Origin: Collinsella sp. WCA1-178-WT-3 (M1)
GTDB taxonomy: Bacteria > Actinomycetota > Coriobacteriia > Coriobacteriales > Coriobacteriaceae
Assembly (NCBI RefSeq): GCF_009696325.1
Contig: NZ_VUME01000001.1
Coordinates: 1 to 64,000, forward strand
Reading direction: 5' to 3'
Length of the DNA stretch: 64,000 nucleotides
Shown one piece after another: positions 1-8,586 of this stretch (within the stretch, counting starts at the first letter, position 1; every line of letters begins with the position of its first letter). Position numbers and translations under genes: made by a program. The notes beneath the pieces are model-generated. The model had not been told where the DNA came from and did not search any database. It saw only the letters and a list, made by a program, of their open reading frames with translations.

Positions 1-370
1 CTGCCGGCGGCCGCGCCCCGCTGCGTCGCTCCGCTCCTTGCGTGCTGCGCTGGAAAACGCTTCGCGTTTCCTCAGCTCCGCACCCTTGCGGGTTCGAATC
101 CCTCCGCATGCCCACAAGAAAGCGCCCTGGGCTGATAAAAGCCCGGGGCGCTCAGTTACCTTGGCTGGGACGGAGGGATTCCGCGTCCGCCTGCCGGCGG
201 CCGCGCCCCGCTGCGTCGCTCCGCTCCTTGCGTGCTGCGCTGGAAAACGCTTCGCGTTTCCTCAGCTCCGCACCCTTGCGGGTTCGAATCCCTCCGCATG
301 CCCACAAGAAAGCGCCCCGGGCTGATGAAAGCCGGGGCGCTCAGTTACCTTGGCTGGGACGGAGGGATTC
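1..370. repeat. Tandem ~190-bp repeat carrying tRNA 3'-end copies
   Basis: Two head-to-tail copies with a period of 190 bases (189 after a one-base indel). The first may be cut by the window edge. Each copy holds a GC-rich block, a plus-strand T-arm-like piece (GGTTCGAATCCCTCC at about 89-104 and 279-294), a hairpin, and on the minus strand the last 20 bases of tRNA-Gln including CCA (162-181 and 351-370). Only the second copy continues into an intact tRNA; the first diverges within the T loop. This looks like repeated duplication at a tRNA 3' end. No integrase is visible, but the window begins here. Confidence 0.85.
305..341 (-). terminator. Rho-independent terminator of tRNA-Gln
   Basis: Read on the minus strand just after the tRNA-Gln 3' end: ten-base arms AGCGCCCCGG (311-320) and CCGGGGCGCT (332-341), followed by a TTTCTT tract. 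A near-identical hairpin follows the tRNA remnant in the first repeat copy at about 121-152. Confidence 0.75.
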
Positions 371-425
371 GAACCCCCAACAGCCGGCACCAAAAACCGG
401 AGTTCTACCGTTGAACTACGTCCCA
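351..425 (-). tRNA. tRNA-Gln (anticodon TTG)
   Basis: The minus strand folds as a 75-base tRNA with encoded CCA. The acceptor arms are TGGGACG and CGTCCCA with discriminator G. The anticodon stem CCGGT/GCCGG holds the loop TTTTGGT, giving anticodon TTG. The T arm is GGGGGTTCGAATCCCTC. It is followed by a terminator and by the tandem repeat that copies its last 20 bases. Confidence 0.93.
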
Positions 426-463
426 ATGTGTGGTGCTGCCCAAAAGCAGCTCGTCTAGTTTAC

Positions 464-1369
464 CTAATCTGCGAGGGCATCGCAAACGCCATCGAGCAGG
501 CGTACGGCGAGTGTCTGGGCATCGCTTGCGGTGAAGGTTCCGTTGTAGCGCGTCATGCCCGTGAGCTCAATGCGGATACGTGCAGGCTTTTGTTGCGCGG
601 CGATATTGGCAGTGCGGATGCGCTGCGCCAGGTTGTGACATTCGGCAAGGGCGATCGTGGCGCGCGGGGCTGCATCTGCGGGCAGCTCATCGCTTGCGAT
701 CTCGAGTACCAGGTCCACGTCGGTCGGAACCTCGGAATCGCAAAGCATCATGCCGCTGTTGTCGGTCGTCGCCGTGGCGATGTTCCACATGCGCGATGCA
801 ACGCTGCGTGCGATGGGGTCCTCACCGATAACGGCAATCTGGAAGCGCTCGAGCACGTTGGCGGCGCGGGCAAAGCCGATGCGCGACTCGGCCTCGGTAA
901 CCGAGGGTTTGCCCTCCCACACGTGATGCAGACGGTTGATATAGGCGTAGGTATCCTGGAATGCCATGCCGTCGGCAAACAGGCCGACATTTTCTTGGAA
1001 CTGCTGCAAGGCCGCCTCGGTGTGCGGGCCAAAGTAGCCGTCGTCCTCACCGCAGGCAAAACCCAAAACGTTGAGTGCCCTCTGCAGGGCCCGAACGTCG
1101 GCACCATGGAAATTGGGCATGCGCAGATAAAGCGTGCGGTCGCCCAGCTTATACGAGGCGTCTACCAGGGCGCTCCAACAGGGGATATCGACGGCGTAGC
1201 CAGCGGCAAGGCCGCTGTCGAGCCTAAAGGTGCCAACAGCCTGCTCGGTGGTGGTGCCAAAGCGCTTGTCGGCGACCTCGGCGTCATCGATTGTATAGCC
1301 GAGCTGCAGAAGGCGGGACTGGACGTCCTCGACGGCTGCTCCCTGCATGCCCGTTGTGATAGGTTCCAT
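464..1369 (-). CDS. Peptidoglycan-binding-domain protein
   Basis: A 301-residue protein without a signal peptide. Two PG_binding_1-like repeats are visible, at about residues 5-65 (GMQGAAVEDVQSRLLQLGY) and 85-140 (GADVRALQRALNVLGFACG followed by DGYFGPHTEAALQQFQ). The C-terminal half (about 165-301) has an alpha/beta look and could be a degenerate Rossmann-like or amidase-like domain, but I do not recognise it. GAAAGGG lies nine bases before the ATG. It is on the same strand as the polyprenyl synthetase upstream (gap 138 bases), perhaps hinting at a cell-envelope role. Lacking an export signal, it is either cytoplasmic or leaves by another route. The repeats are seen; function is unknown. Confidence 0.75.
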   Translation of the reverse strand: MEPITTGMQGAAVEDVQSRLLQLGYTIDDAEVADKRFGTTTEQAVGTFRLDSGLAAGYAVDIPCWSALVDASYKLGDRTLYLRMPNFHGADVRALQRALNVLGFACGEDDGYFGPHTEAALQQFQENVGLFADGMAFQDTYAYINRLHHVWEGKPSVTEAESRIGFARAANVLERFQIAVIGEDPIARSVASRMWNIATATTDNSGMMLCDSEVPTDVDLVLEIASDELPADAAPRATIALAECHNLAQRIRTANIAAQQKPARIRIELTGMTRYNGTFTASDAQTLAVRLLDGVCDALAD

Positions 1370-1507
1370 GAACGAACCCCTTTCGGCGTACCATTCGTAC
1401 TATTTGAGCGTATGTCGGATAGACAACGCAAAGGGTTGCATAAACTTGCACTCAACAGTGTAGCAAGTTGTACCCAAATGCGCTGCTGACAGGTTTTATA
1501 ACCCCCG

Positions 1508-2533
1508 CTAGTTAAGGCGCTCCACAAAGAAATCTGCCATGGAGTCGAACAGCTCGCGTGCATGCGGGTCGAGCTCGACACCTTCGATAGCGGCCTTGGC
1601 CTTGGCGGTCAGGTTAAGTGCGTAAGTGTGGGCGAAATCGACAGAGCCGGTCTGCTGGAAGATCTCCACGGCGCGTGCGAGTTGCGCGGGGTCCTCGGTG
1701 CCCGAGGAAAGGATCGCCTCGACTTCGTCGTGATAACGCTCGTCTGACAGGGCATGCACGGCGACGAGCGTGCGCTTGCCCTCTGTGATATCGGTGCGGA
1801 AGTCCTTGTTGGCGGCCTCCTTGGTGCCAATAAGGTTGAGCAGATCATCTTGGATCTGAAAGGCAAGGCCCGTGTGCAGGCCAAAGGCACGCAGCGCCTC
1901 AATCTGGTCTTCGCTGCCGCCACCGATAATGGCTCCGGCGGCAAGTGGCGTGGCTCCGCTGTAGTACGCGGTCTTGTGCATTGCCATGTCCAGATAATCG
2001 TCAACCGAGATGTCAAAGCGCCCATCGCGGACCCAGCCCAGGTCGAGCGCCTGACCCTCGATGGTGCGAACGATCATCTCGGTGAGCTCGTGGAGCACGC
2101 GGAGCTTCACGTCTGCCTCGAGCGTGGGGTCGTCGAGAACCGTCTTGGTAACCATGGTGAGCGCTAGGTCGCCGCAGTTGATGGCAAGTCCCGTACCCTC
2201 GGTAAGGTGCATACAGGGCTTGCCGCGGCGCAGCTGGCCGTTGTCGGCGATGTCGTCATGGATAAGCGCTCCCGACTGAAAGTGCTCGATGGCCGCCGCC
2301 GCGCTTCGGGCGCTCTCAAAGCTGCCGCCTACTGCGGTGGCGGCGAGCATGCAGATGAGCGGCCGGTGGCGCTTGCCGGCATTGGCCGTAAATGCCGAGA
2401 GCGGGCCATACAGGTAGCGCTCGATATCGGCAGAGGTCGCCTGTCCGTCAAAGAACGTGGCCAGATAGTCGTTAATCTGGTCAAAATGCTGGGCTAAAAA
2501 GCTGGTAAACGGACTGGACACGGGTTCTCGCAT
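1508..2533 (-). CDS. Polyprenyl (trans-isoprenyl) diphosphate synthase
   Basis: A 341-residue class-1 isoprenoid synthase that condenses isopentenyl diphosphate onto allylic diphosphates, supplying quinone side chains or undecaprenyl precursors. The first aspartate-rich motif is DDIAD at residues 93-97, followed by the family's RRG (LRRGKPCMH). The second is QDDLLN at 228-233, where the last aspartate is replaced by Asn. GKRHRPL near residue 55 is the IPP-binding lysine/arginine patch. Length matches the family (300-350). Chain length cannot be read from sequence with confidence. The start has only a weak AGAAAG Shine-Dalgarno sequence. Confidence 0.88.
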   Translation of the reverse strand: MREPVSSPFTSFLAQHFDQINDYLATFFDGQATSADIERYLYGPLSAFTANAGKRHRPLICMLAATAVGGSFESARSAAAAIEHFQSGALIHDDIADNGQLRRGKPCMHLTEGTGLAINCGDLALTMVTKTVLDDPTLEADVKLRVLHELTEMIVRTIEGQALDLGWVRDGRFDISVDDYLDMAMHKTAYYSGATPLAAGAIIGGGSEDQIEALRAFGLHTGLAFQIQDDLLNLIGTKEAANKDFRTDITEGKRTLVAVHALSDERYHDEVEAILSSGTEDPAQLARAVEIFQQTGSVDFAHTYALNLTAKAKAAIEGVELDPHARELFDSMADFFVERLN

Positions 2534-2649
2534 TCTTTCTTAGGTTGCATCGTTGCGTTATGCAGACAACATATTGCCACATTAGGGCATCGAGCGCGGC
2601 GGTTGAAGACGATTGAGCCATGTTGTCGCAAATGCGGCAAGAGGCGCGG

Positions 2650-5103
2650 CTAGATAAGTCCAAAGTGCTCGAGCGCGGTGACGACGCCGTCGTGGTCGAA
2701 GCTGTCGGTGACGTAGTCGGCCTTTTCCTTGAGGAAGTCCGGCGCGTTGCCCATGGCGACGCCAACATCGACCGCCTCCATGAGGGCGATGTCGTTGCTT
2801 GCGTCGCCGATGCCGTACACAGTGCCGTGATCTGGCCCCAGGGCGTCAAGCACGGCCTTGATTCCGGCCCGTTTGGTGCATTCGCGAGGCGAGATTTCCG
2901 TGACCTCGAGTTCGAGCTCGTTGAGGCAGAGCAGAGGCCCAAGCTCTTCATCTTGGGCGATGCGGTTGGCGAGCGGTGTGGACATAAGAATTTTATAAGC
3001 GTTGTAGTGCTTGAGTTGCGTGACGGCGTCGCCCACGGTGCGCGCGTATCCGTACGTCTCGGGGGCATCTGCGCTCATGCGCACGACGCGATCGATGCCC
3101 TCAAAGCGAATGACCTCACCCGATTGTTCGAGATAGGGGGCGAGGCGCTGTAGCAGACCGGGGTTTATGGCCGCATTTCGCACAATGCGCCCCTCGAGTT
3201 CGACGTAGCCGCCCGCGAGACATACGATGCCCGCCCACGGCAGCTCGAGCAGCTTGGGATGGATGCAGCTGAGGGTGCGCCCCGTGCAGATAAAGGCTTT
3301 GTTGCCGTTGGCGACAAACGTGCGAATTGCCTGTGCAACCGTTTCGTTGGGATAGGGGGAAAGGTCTCGCTCGCCCTCGGGGAGCTCTTGGGCAAGTTTG
3401 GGATCTTGCCAGGCAAGCGTACCGTCGATGTCGAAGAAGCAGATATTGCCATGCTTTTTGGCGTCATCGGCGGCATGAGAAAGCGGGGTGGCAAATGCAA
3501 AACCCGGTTCGAGTCCCATAATCTGATCAAAGTGCTCTTTGACGCGGGGGACCGAGACGCCGATGATTACCTGGGCGGTCTTGCCGGTGACGATGAGGCC
3601 TTTGGCGCCCGCTGCGACAAAGGTTGCGTTGTCCGCGACGATAGAAGGGTCCGCGACTTCGACGCGCAGCCGCGTGGCGCAGTTGGTTGCGCCCACAATG
3701 TTGGAGACGCCGCCCAGAAGCGCCACAACCTGCTCGGCGAGCAGACGATCTTGTGATGCCTGGCAGTCGGAAGCGCCGGCTTCGGATAAGCGCTTTTCGT
3801 CAACGTCGTTTCCCGTCAAGCGCGAGAGCGCCGTGTTGCTGGCAATGTAGTCCTCGCGTCCCGGGGTTTTAAGGTCAAAGGTCAGGATAAGACCTCGAAA
3901 GCTCAGAAAGAAGATGACGCTAAAGACGAGTCCGATTCCGAGTGCCAAAAGGTAGGAGCCGGCATGCGTCCGCATGAGCGGGATAAAGTTGAAGGCAGCC
4001 ATCTCCATAAGGCCACCCGAGAAGATGCCGACGACGCCAAAGAAGTTCATGGCCATGGCAAGGCAGGAGGATAGGACGGCGTAGAGCAAAAAGAGTCCGG
4101 GATAGGTGAACATAAAGAGAAACTCGAGCGGCTCGGTGACGCCGCAGACCATCGAGGCGACGATGGCGGGCAGAAGGATGGTCTTGAGGCTGGCACGGCG
4201 TTCGGGTTTGGCCGTGGTGTAGAACGCTCCGGCGATGGCGGGAAGACCAAAGAGCTTGACCCAACCGGTGGCGGTGAAACCAGCCCAGGGCGCTAGCTCG
4301 TTGAGGGGGCGCGTGCTGTGCGAGAGGATGGGAAGCAAGTTGGTCCACGTGGCGTAGATGCCATCGGTAATAACCAAATTGTCGTAGTAGATTGGCATGT
4401 AGAGCAGGTGATGCAGCCCCACGGGCTCGAGTGCTCGCTCTAAAAACACAAAGGCGCCCACGCCGAAGGGACCGACGCCCGTAAGTGCATGGCGCAGTGT
4501 TTCGGTCATTGCGTATACGATGGGCACGATGGCGGCCGAGATAGCGGCAAGGGCGAATACGGCAAAAAAGCTAATGAGGTAGACCAGCGAGGAGCCCGAG
4601 AAAGTACCGAGCCAATCGGGAACCTTGGCATCGTAGAAGCGGTCATGGATGGCGACGACGGTGGCCGATACCGCCAGCGGGCCGATAATGCCGGTGTCGA
4701 GCGTCTTGATGCCGTCGATGACGGTGATGCCGCTGGCGGAGGTCAAAGACGACGGGTACTTAAGTCCAAGGTTGTCGCCGCTCAGCTTAATGATCTCGCT
4801 CAAAAAGAAGCAATAGGCAAAATAGGCCACGAGTGCCTCGAAGCAGCAGCGCGCCGGTTGCTTTTGGGCAAGGCCGATGGGCAGCGCTACGGCAAAAAGC
4901 AGTGGGAGGCGTTTAAAGACCGTCCACGAGCCGCGCTGGATGATAGCCCAAAAAACATACCAAGGGGTTCCGTATACGGCGAGGTCGCCGACGATGTCCG
5001 CAGACGTTGCGAGGGCGGAGACGCCGACCATAAGGCCCGATATGGAAAACAGCATGGCGGGCGCGAACATTGCCCCGCCAAAGCGTTGGATTTTCTGCAG
5101 CAT
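2650..5103 (-). CDS. PTS alpha-glucoside-type EIICB fused to a Cof-like HAD phosphatase
   Basis: A predicted 817-residue three-part membrane protein. Residues 1-430 are a glucose/maltose-superfamily EIIC with about ten hydrophobic segments, and the N-terminus MLQKIQRFGGAMF is typical of AglA/MalB-type alpha-glucoside permeases. Residues 454-530 are EIIB with the phosphorylated Cys475 in NCATRLRVEV. Residues 553-817 are a HAD type IIB domain with nucleophile motif FFDIDGTL (Asp558, Asp560) and motif IV GIGDASNDIALM. EIICB imports and phosphorylates the sugar; the HAD domain would dephosphorylate a sugar phosphate. No EIIA domain is present. The start at 5103 is preferred over an in-frame ATG at 5121 because GGGAGG sits six bases before it and homology begins there. 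Divergent from a GntR/UTRA regulator. Confidence 0.87.
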   Translation of the reverse strand: MLQKIQRFGGAMFAPAMLFSISGLMVGVSALATSADIVGDLAVYGTPWYVFWAIIQRGSWTVFKRLPLLFAVALPIGLAQKQPARCCFEALVAYFAYCFFLSEIIKLSGDNLGLKYPSSLTSASGITVIDGIKTLDTGIIGPLAVSATVVAIHDRFYDAKVPDWLGTFSGSSLVYLISFFAVFALAAISAAIVPIVYAMTETLRHALTGVGPFGVGAFVFLERALEPVGLHHLLYMPIYYDNLVITDGIYATWTNLLPILSHSTRPLNELAPWAGFTATGWVKLFGLPAIAGAFYTTAKPERRASLKTILLPAIVASMVCGVTEPLEFLFMFTYPGLFLLYAVLSSCLAMAMNFFGVVGIFSGGLMEMAAFNFIPLMRTHAGSYLLALGIGLVFSVIFFLSFRGLILTFDLKTPGREDYIASNTALSRLTGNDVDEKRLSEAGASDCQASQDRLLAEQVVALLGGVSNIVGATNCATRLRVEVADPSIVADNATFVAAGAKGLIVTGKTAQVIIGVSVPRVKEHFDQIMGLEPGFAFATPLSHAADDAKKHGNICFFDIDGTLAWQDPKLAQELPEGERDLSPYPNETVAQAIRTFVANGNKAFICTGRTLSCIHPKLLELPWAGIVCLAGGYVELEGRIVRNAAINPGLLQRLAPYLEQSGEVIRFEGIDRVVRMSADAPETYGYARTVGDAVTQLKHYNAYKILMSTPLANRIAQDEELGPLLCLNELELEVTEISPRECTKRAGIKAVLDALGPDHGTVYGIGDASNDIALMEAVDVGVAMGNAPDFLKEKADYVTDSFDHDGVVTALEHFGLI

Positions 5104-5146
5104 GTTCTGCCTCCCGAACATCGAGGTGCGTTGCAGGTGGTGAAAC

Positions 5147-5154
5147 GTTTAAAC
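5147..5154. promoter_or_regulatory. Candidate operator GTTTAAAC, PTS side
   Basis: Perfect 8-base palindrome within acGTTTAAACAA, 43 bases upstream of the PTS-HAD start. The same core recurs at 5270-5277, and related sites lie before the ABC operon and malQ. A GntR/UTRA regulator is encoded next door, which makes autoregulation and control of the permease likely. This is inference from position. Confidence 0.5.
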
Positions 5155-5269
5155 AATGGATTCATTGTAGAGGACCAGACGATTGTCGTGTCGGCAGTTT
5201 TGAACGAGACCGATTTGGGCACGACAGAAGCCGCCAACGGTTACAATACTGTCGCTTTACCGATAATCG

Positions 5270-5277
5270 GTTTAAAC
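5270..5277. promoter_or_regulatory. Candidate operator GTTTAAAC, GntR side
   Basis: Second copy of the palindromic core (tcgGTTTAAACAAcc) in the divergent PTS/GntR intergenic region, 55 bases before the GntR start. With the copy at 5147 it brackets the shared promoter region. Confidence 0.5.
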
Positions 5278-5331
5278 AACCCCAAGAAATGCTATCGTGC
5301 CTAGCCAGCAAGAAGATGTAGAGGTGAAGCC

Positions 5332-6051
5332 ATGCCAAAAGCGATTTACGAAGGAATCTACCGCGAGATCCGTTCGCGCATCATTAACGGGACCTATGCG
5401 TTTCAGGAGATGCTGCCAACCGAAGCCGAGCTGACTGCGGAATTTGGCTGCACGCGCAATACCGTCCGCCGCGCCTTGAGCATGCTGGCCGACGAGATGT
5501 TTGTGCAGCCCATACACGGCAAGGGCGTGCGCGTTATTTGGCTCAAGGGCGAAACCGACATGTTGGGCGCACTCGAGGAAGTCGAGTCGTTTGGCGAATT
5601 TGCAAAGCGCAACAATGCCGTTGCATCGACGGACGTTAAGTCCTTTGAACATCTGGTCTGCACCGAGCAGCTCTCTCGTCGCCTGGGCTTTAAGGTGGGC
5701 GAGGAGCTGATTCGCGTAGTGCGTGTCCGAAGCCTCAACGGCAGCGCGCGCCAAGTGGACCATGGCTACTTTTTGGAGTCGATTGCCAAGGGTCTGACCC
5801 CCGAGATCGCGGCAGAATCTATCTACGACTATCTGGAGCACAAGCGCGGCATCAAAGTGATGGCGAGTCGCCGTACGGTGAGTGTCGAGCTCGCCAACGA
5901 TGAAGACTGCAGCTATCTTGACCTCGGCAAATACAACTGCGTTGCCGTCATGGAGAGTCAGTCGTACACATCGGATGGCATCTTGTTTGAGGTGACGCAT
6001 GCTCGCACACACCCCGAGATCTTCCATTACCGCGTCAATTCCAAGCGATAG
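5332..6051 (+). CDS. GntR/HutC-family regulator with UTRA domain, TreR-like
   Basis: A 239-residue repressor-type protein. Residues 1-70 form a winged helix (IYREIRSRIINGTYAFQEML, then TEAELTAEFGCTRNTVRRAL), and about 90-235 form a UTRA effector domain that in this family binds phosphorylated sugars. It is transcribed divergently from the alpha-glucoside PTS-HAD fusion with two GTTTAAAC palindromes between them, so it probably represses that gene and responds to the phosphosugar the PTS makes. GAGGTGA precedes the ATG. It is followed by a strong terminator. The exact ligand is not determinable here. Confidence 0.88.
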   Translation: MPKAIYEGIYREIRSRIINGTYAFQEMLPTEAELTAEFGCTRNTVRRALSMLADEMFVQPIHGKGVRVIWLKGETDMLGALEEVESFGEFAKRNNAVASTDVKSFEHLVCTEQLSRRLGFKVGEELIRVVRVRSLNGSARQVDHGYFLESIAKGLTPEIAAESIYDYLEHKRGIKVMASRRTVSVELANDEDCSYLDLGKYNCVAVMESQSYTSDGILFEVTHARTHPEIFHYRVNSKR

Positions 6052-6083
6052 GTAACAGACGCATAAGCTTGCGTTTCGATATG

Positions 6084-6130
6084 AAGCGCTCCGTGCGGTC
6101 GATGGGATATCGGCCGCACGGAGCGCTTTA
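6084..6130 (+). terminator. Terminator after the GntR gene
   Basis: A 15-base perfect stem (AAGCGCTCCGTGCGG at 6084-6098 with its complement at 6113-6127) and a short T-rich tail. The near-palindrome is symmetric enough to work on both strands. Confidence 0.8.
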
Positions 6131-6131
6131 A

Positions 6132-6219
6132 TTGTTTAGACAATATTTGTCAAGTACGAATGTATCAAGAACCGTTCACCGAAGTTTTTCTACCGCTCTA
6201 GTAATACTTGTTCAAACAA
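6132..6219. promoter_or_regulatory. Promoter region of the ABC sugar importer with two TTGTTYAAACAA-like sites
   Basis: TTGTTTAGACAA at 6132-6143 and the perfect palindrome TTGTTCAAACAA at 6208-6219 resemble the GTTTAAACAA sites between the PTS gene and its GntR regulator. A TATTGT box at 6234-6239 may be the -10. The sites suggest shared control of the two sugar importers. Confidence 0.4.
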
Positions 6220-6327
6220 CTGGCCAAATAGCGTATTGTACAAATCAGAAAAAGGGGCAAAGCCCCCGAGCCAATCTCCGAAGGCGGCGGCAAAGGGTGC
6301 CGCCACGGTGTGAAAGGGTGGATTGTA

Positions 6328-7644
6328 ATGAAGAACGAAATGAGCAGAAGGCAGTTCCTGGGCTTCGCTGGCTCCGCGGCCACGGTCTTTGGCCTGGGTC
6401 TCGTGGGCTGCGGTGGCTCCGCCGGCTCCGGCTCCTCTGCTTCTGGTGACGCTGCCGAGGTCTACTTCCTCCAATTCAAGCCCGAGGTCGACAAGGAGTG
6501 GAAGGAGATCGCCAAGGCGTACAAGGAGGAGAAGGGCGTCGAGGTCAAGATCGTGACCGCCGCCTCCAACACCTACGAGGAGAAGCTCAAGTCCGAGATG
6601 TCCAAGAGCTCCGCTCCGACCTTGTTCCAGGTCAACGGCCCCACCGGTCTTAAGAACTGGAAGGACTACTGCGCCGACCTGTCCGATACCAAGGTCCGCG
6701 GTGAGCTCGTCGACGACTCCCTGGCTCTGCAGTCCGACGGCAAGGATCTAGGTATCGACTGGGTCCAGGAGAGCTACGGCATCATCTACAACAAGGAGCT
6801 CCTCGAGAAGGCTGGCTACAAGGCCGAGGACATCAACTCCTTCGACAAGCTGAAGGCTTGCGCCGATGACATTCAGGCCCGCAAGGACGAGCTTGGCGTT
6901 GACGGTGCCTTCACTTCCGCCGGCATGGATGACTCCTCCAGCTGGCGCTACACCACCCACCTCGCTAACCTCCCGCTCTACTACGAGTTCGAGAAGGAGC
7001 ACAACCAGGAGGATGACGAGATTAAGGGCGAGTATCTCGACAACTTTAAGCAGATCTTCGACCTGTACATCACCGACTCCACCTGCGATCCTTCGCAGCT
7101 TGCCTCCAAGACCGGCGACGACGCCTCCAACGAGTTCGCAACCGGCAAGGCCGTCTTCTATCAGAACGGCTCTTGGGCCTACGCCGACCTCATCAAGGCC
7201 GGCATGACCGACGATCAGATTGGCATGATGCCCATCTACATCGGTGTCGACGGCGAGGAGAACCAGGGCCTGTGCTCCGGCGGCGAGAACTACTGGTGCG
7301 TGAGCTCCCAGGCCTCCGAGGATGCCCAGAAGGCTACCGAGGACTTCATGTATTGGTGCGTCACTTCTGAGACTGCCACCAGCATCATCGCTGACAAGAT
7401 GGGTCTGACTGCCCCGTTCAAGAGCGCCAAGGACACCACCAACGTCTTCTCGCAGCAGGCTGTTGCCATGGCTAAGGACGGCAAGAAGACCGTCGCTTGG
7501 GACTTCGTTTACATCCCCTCTGAGGAGTGGAAGAAGAACCTCAAGCAGGCTCTGATTGCCTATGCTGCCGATAACACCAAGTGGGACGGCGTCAAGAACG
7601 CCTTCGTCGATGGCTGGAAGACCGAGAAGGCTGCTTCCGAGTAA
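6328..7644 (+). CDS. ABC transporter sugar-binding lipoprotein (family 1)
   Basis: A 438-residue extracellular solute-binding protein. The N-terminus has twin arginines (MSRRQFLGF, Arg7-Arg8), a hydrophobic stretch and lipobox LVGC with Cys28, so export is likely by Tat followed by lipid anchoring. A Gly/Ser-rich linker follows. The mature part has the usual bilobal sugar-binding look. The start at 6328 is chosen over an in-frame GTG at 6310 because AAAGGGTGG sits seven bases before it. It is followed by two permeases and a MalK-like ATPase. Neighbouring glgP and malQ point to maltose or maltodextrins as the cargo, by inference. Confidence 0.92.
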   Translation: MKNEMSRRQFLGFAGSAATVFGLGLVGCGGSAGSGSSASGDAAEVYFLQFKPEVDKEWKEIAKAYKEEKGVEVKIVTAASNTYEEKLKSEMSKSSAPTLFQVNGPTGLKNWKDYCADLSDTKVRGELVDDSLALQSDGKDLGIDWVQESYGIIYNKELLEKAGYKAEDINSFDKLKACADDIQARKDELGVDGAFTSAGMDDSSSWRYTTHLANLPLYYEFEKEHNQEDDEIKGEYLDNFKQIFDLYITDSTCDPSQLASKTGDDASNEFATGKAVFYQNGSWAYADLIKAGMTDDQIGMMPIYIGVDGEENQGLCSGGENYWCVSSQASEDAQKATEDFMYWCVTSETATSIIADKMGLTAPFKSAKDTTNVFSQQAVAMAKDGKKTVAWDFVYIPSEEWKKNLKQALIAYAADNTKWDGVKNAFVDGWKTEKAASE

Positions 7645-7675
7645 GCAGTTGCTGCCCAAGCTATCTGATTAGCGA

Positions 7676-7711
7676 CAGGGGGCGGGCAGACGTCGGTTTG
7701 CCCGCCCCCTG
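7676..7711 (+). terminator. Intra-operon hairpin between binding protein and permeases
   Basis: Thirteen-base perfect arms (CAGGGGGCGGGCA at 7676-7688 and its complement at 7699-7711) with no T tract. Such hairpins commonly protect or attenuate mRNA so that the binding protein is made in excess over the permeases; that role is inferred. Confidence 0.6.
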
Positions 7712-7731
7712 CATATTGAAAGGACCCTTCT

Positions 7732-8586
7732 ATGGGCAAAGCACTCAAGCGCTGGTGGCCGCTCTTTATGCTGCCCACGTGCCTGGCGTTTATGATCGGG
7801 TTCGTGATCCCCTTTATCCAGGGTTTCTATCTCTCGTTCTGCCAGTTTATTACCATTAACAACACGCACTTCGTCGGTATCGAGAACTACGTGCGTGCAC
7901 TGTCCGATCCGCAGTTTGCCACGTCGTTCTTCTTTACGGTGGCGTTTGCTTTCCTGTCGACGGTGCTCATCAACGTGATCGCCCTCGCCATCGCGCAGGC
8001 GCTCACCCGCAAGGCGCTCAAGGGCACCAACATCTTCCGTACGATCTTCTTCATGCCTAACCTGATCGGCGGCATCGTGCTGGGCTACATTTGGCAGATT
8101 CTGATCAACTGCCTGCTCTCCAACATCGGTGCCGATCTTATCGCCCTTAACTCTGCTGCTGGCTTCTGGGGCCTTATCATCCTGACCCTGTGGCAGCAGG
8201 TCGGCTACATGATGATCATCTACATCGCCGGTCTGCAGTCCATTCCGTCAGACTACATCGAGGCCGCCAAGGTCGACGGCGCTACGGCATGGCAGACGTT
8301 TTGGAAGGTTAAGATCCCCAACCTGATGCCGACGATCACCATCTGCCTGTTCCTGTCCATCACCAACGGCTTTAAACTGTTCGACCAGAACCTCGCCCTT
8401 ACCGGTGGCGCCCCGGCGCACTCCACCGAGATGCTCGCCCTGAACATCTACAACACGTTCTATTCGCGTGCTGGCATCGCATGGCAGGGCATCGGTCAGG
8501 CCAAGGCGGTTATCTTCTGCATCCTGGTCGTAGCAATCTCCATGATCCAGCTTAAGGCCACAAGGTCCAAGGAGGTGCAGCAGTAA
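7732..8586 (+). CDS. ABC sugar transporter permease, MalF/LacF-like
   Basis: A 284-residue inner-membrane permease with six predicted membrane segments and the EAA loop (YIEAAKVDGATAWQTFWKVKIP, split as EAAKVDGA near residue 181). It pairs with the next gene, overlapping it by one base (TAATG), to form the membrane channel for the sugar bound by the upstream lipoprotein. AAAGGA precedes the ATG. Confidence 0.93.
   Translation: MGKALKRWWPLFMLPTCLAFMIGFVIPFIQGFYLSFCQFITINNTHFVGIENYVRALSDPQFATSFFFTVAFAFLSTVLINVIALAIAQALTRKALKGTNIFRTIFFMPNLIGGIVLGYIWQILINCLLSNIGADLIALNSAAGFWGLIILTLWQQVGYMMIIYIAGLQSIPSDYIEAAKVDGATAWQTFWKVKIPNLMPTITICLFLSITNGFKLFDQNLALTGGAPAHSTEMLALNIYNTFYSRAGIAWQGIGQAKAVIFCILVVAISMIQLKATRSKEVQQ

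Noticed and set aside
88-112. Complete plus-strand tRNA gene in each tandem repeat
   Set aside because: Only a T-arm-like piece is present; no acceptor, D arm or anticodon arm can be folded upstream.
42-458. Open frames in the first 460 bases
   Set aside because: They run through the tandem repeat and the tRNA-Gln gene, repeat internally, and lack start signals.
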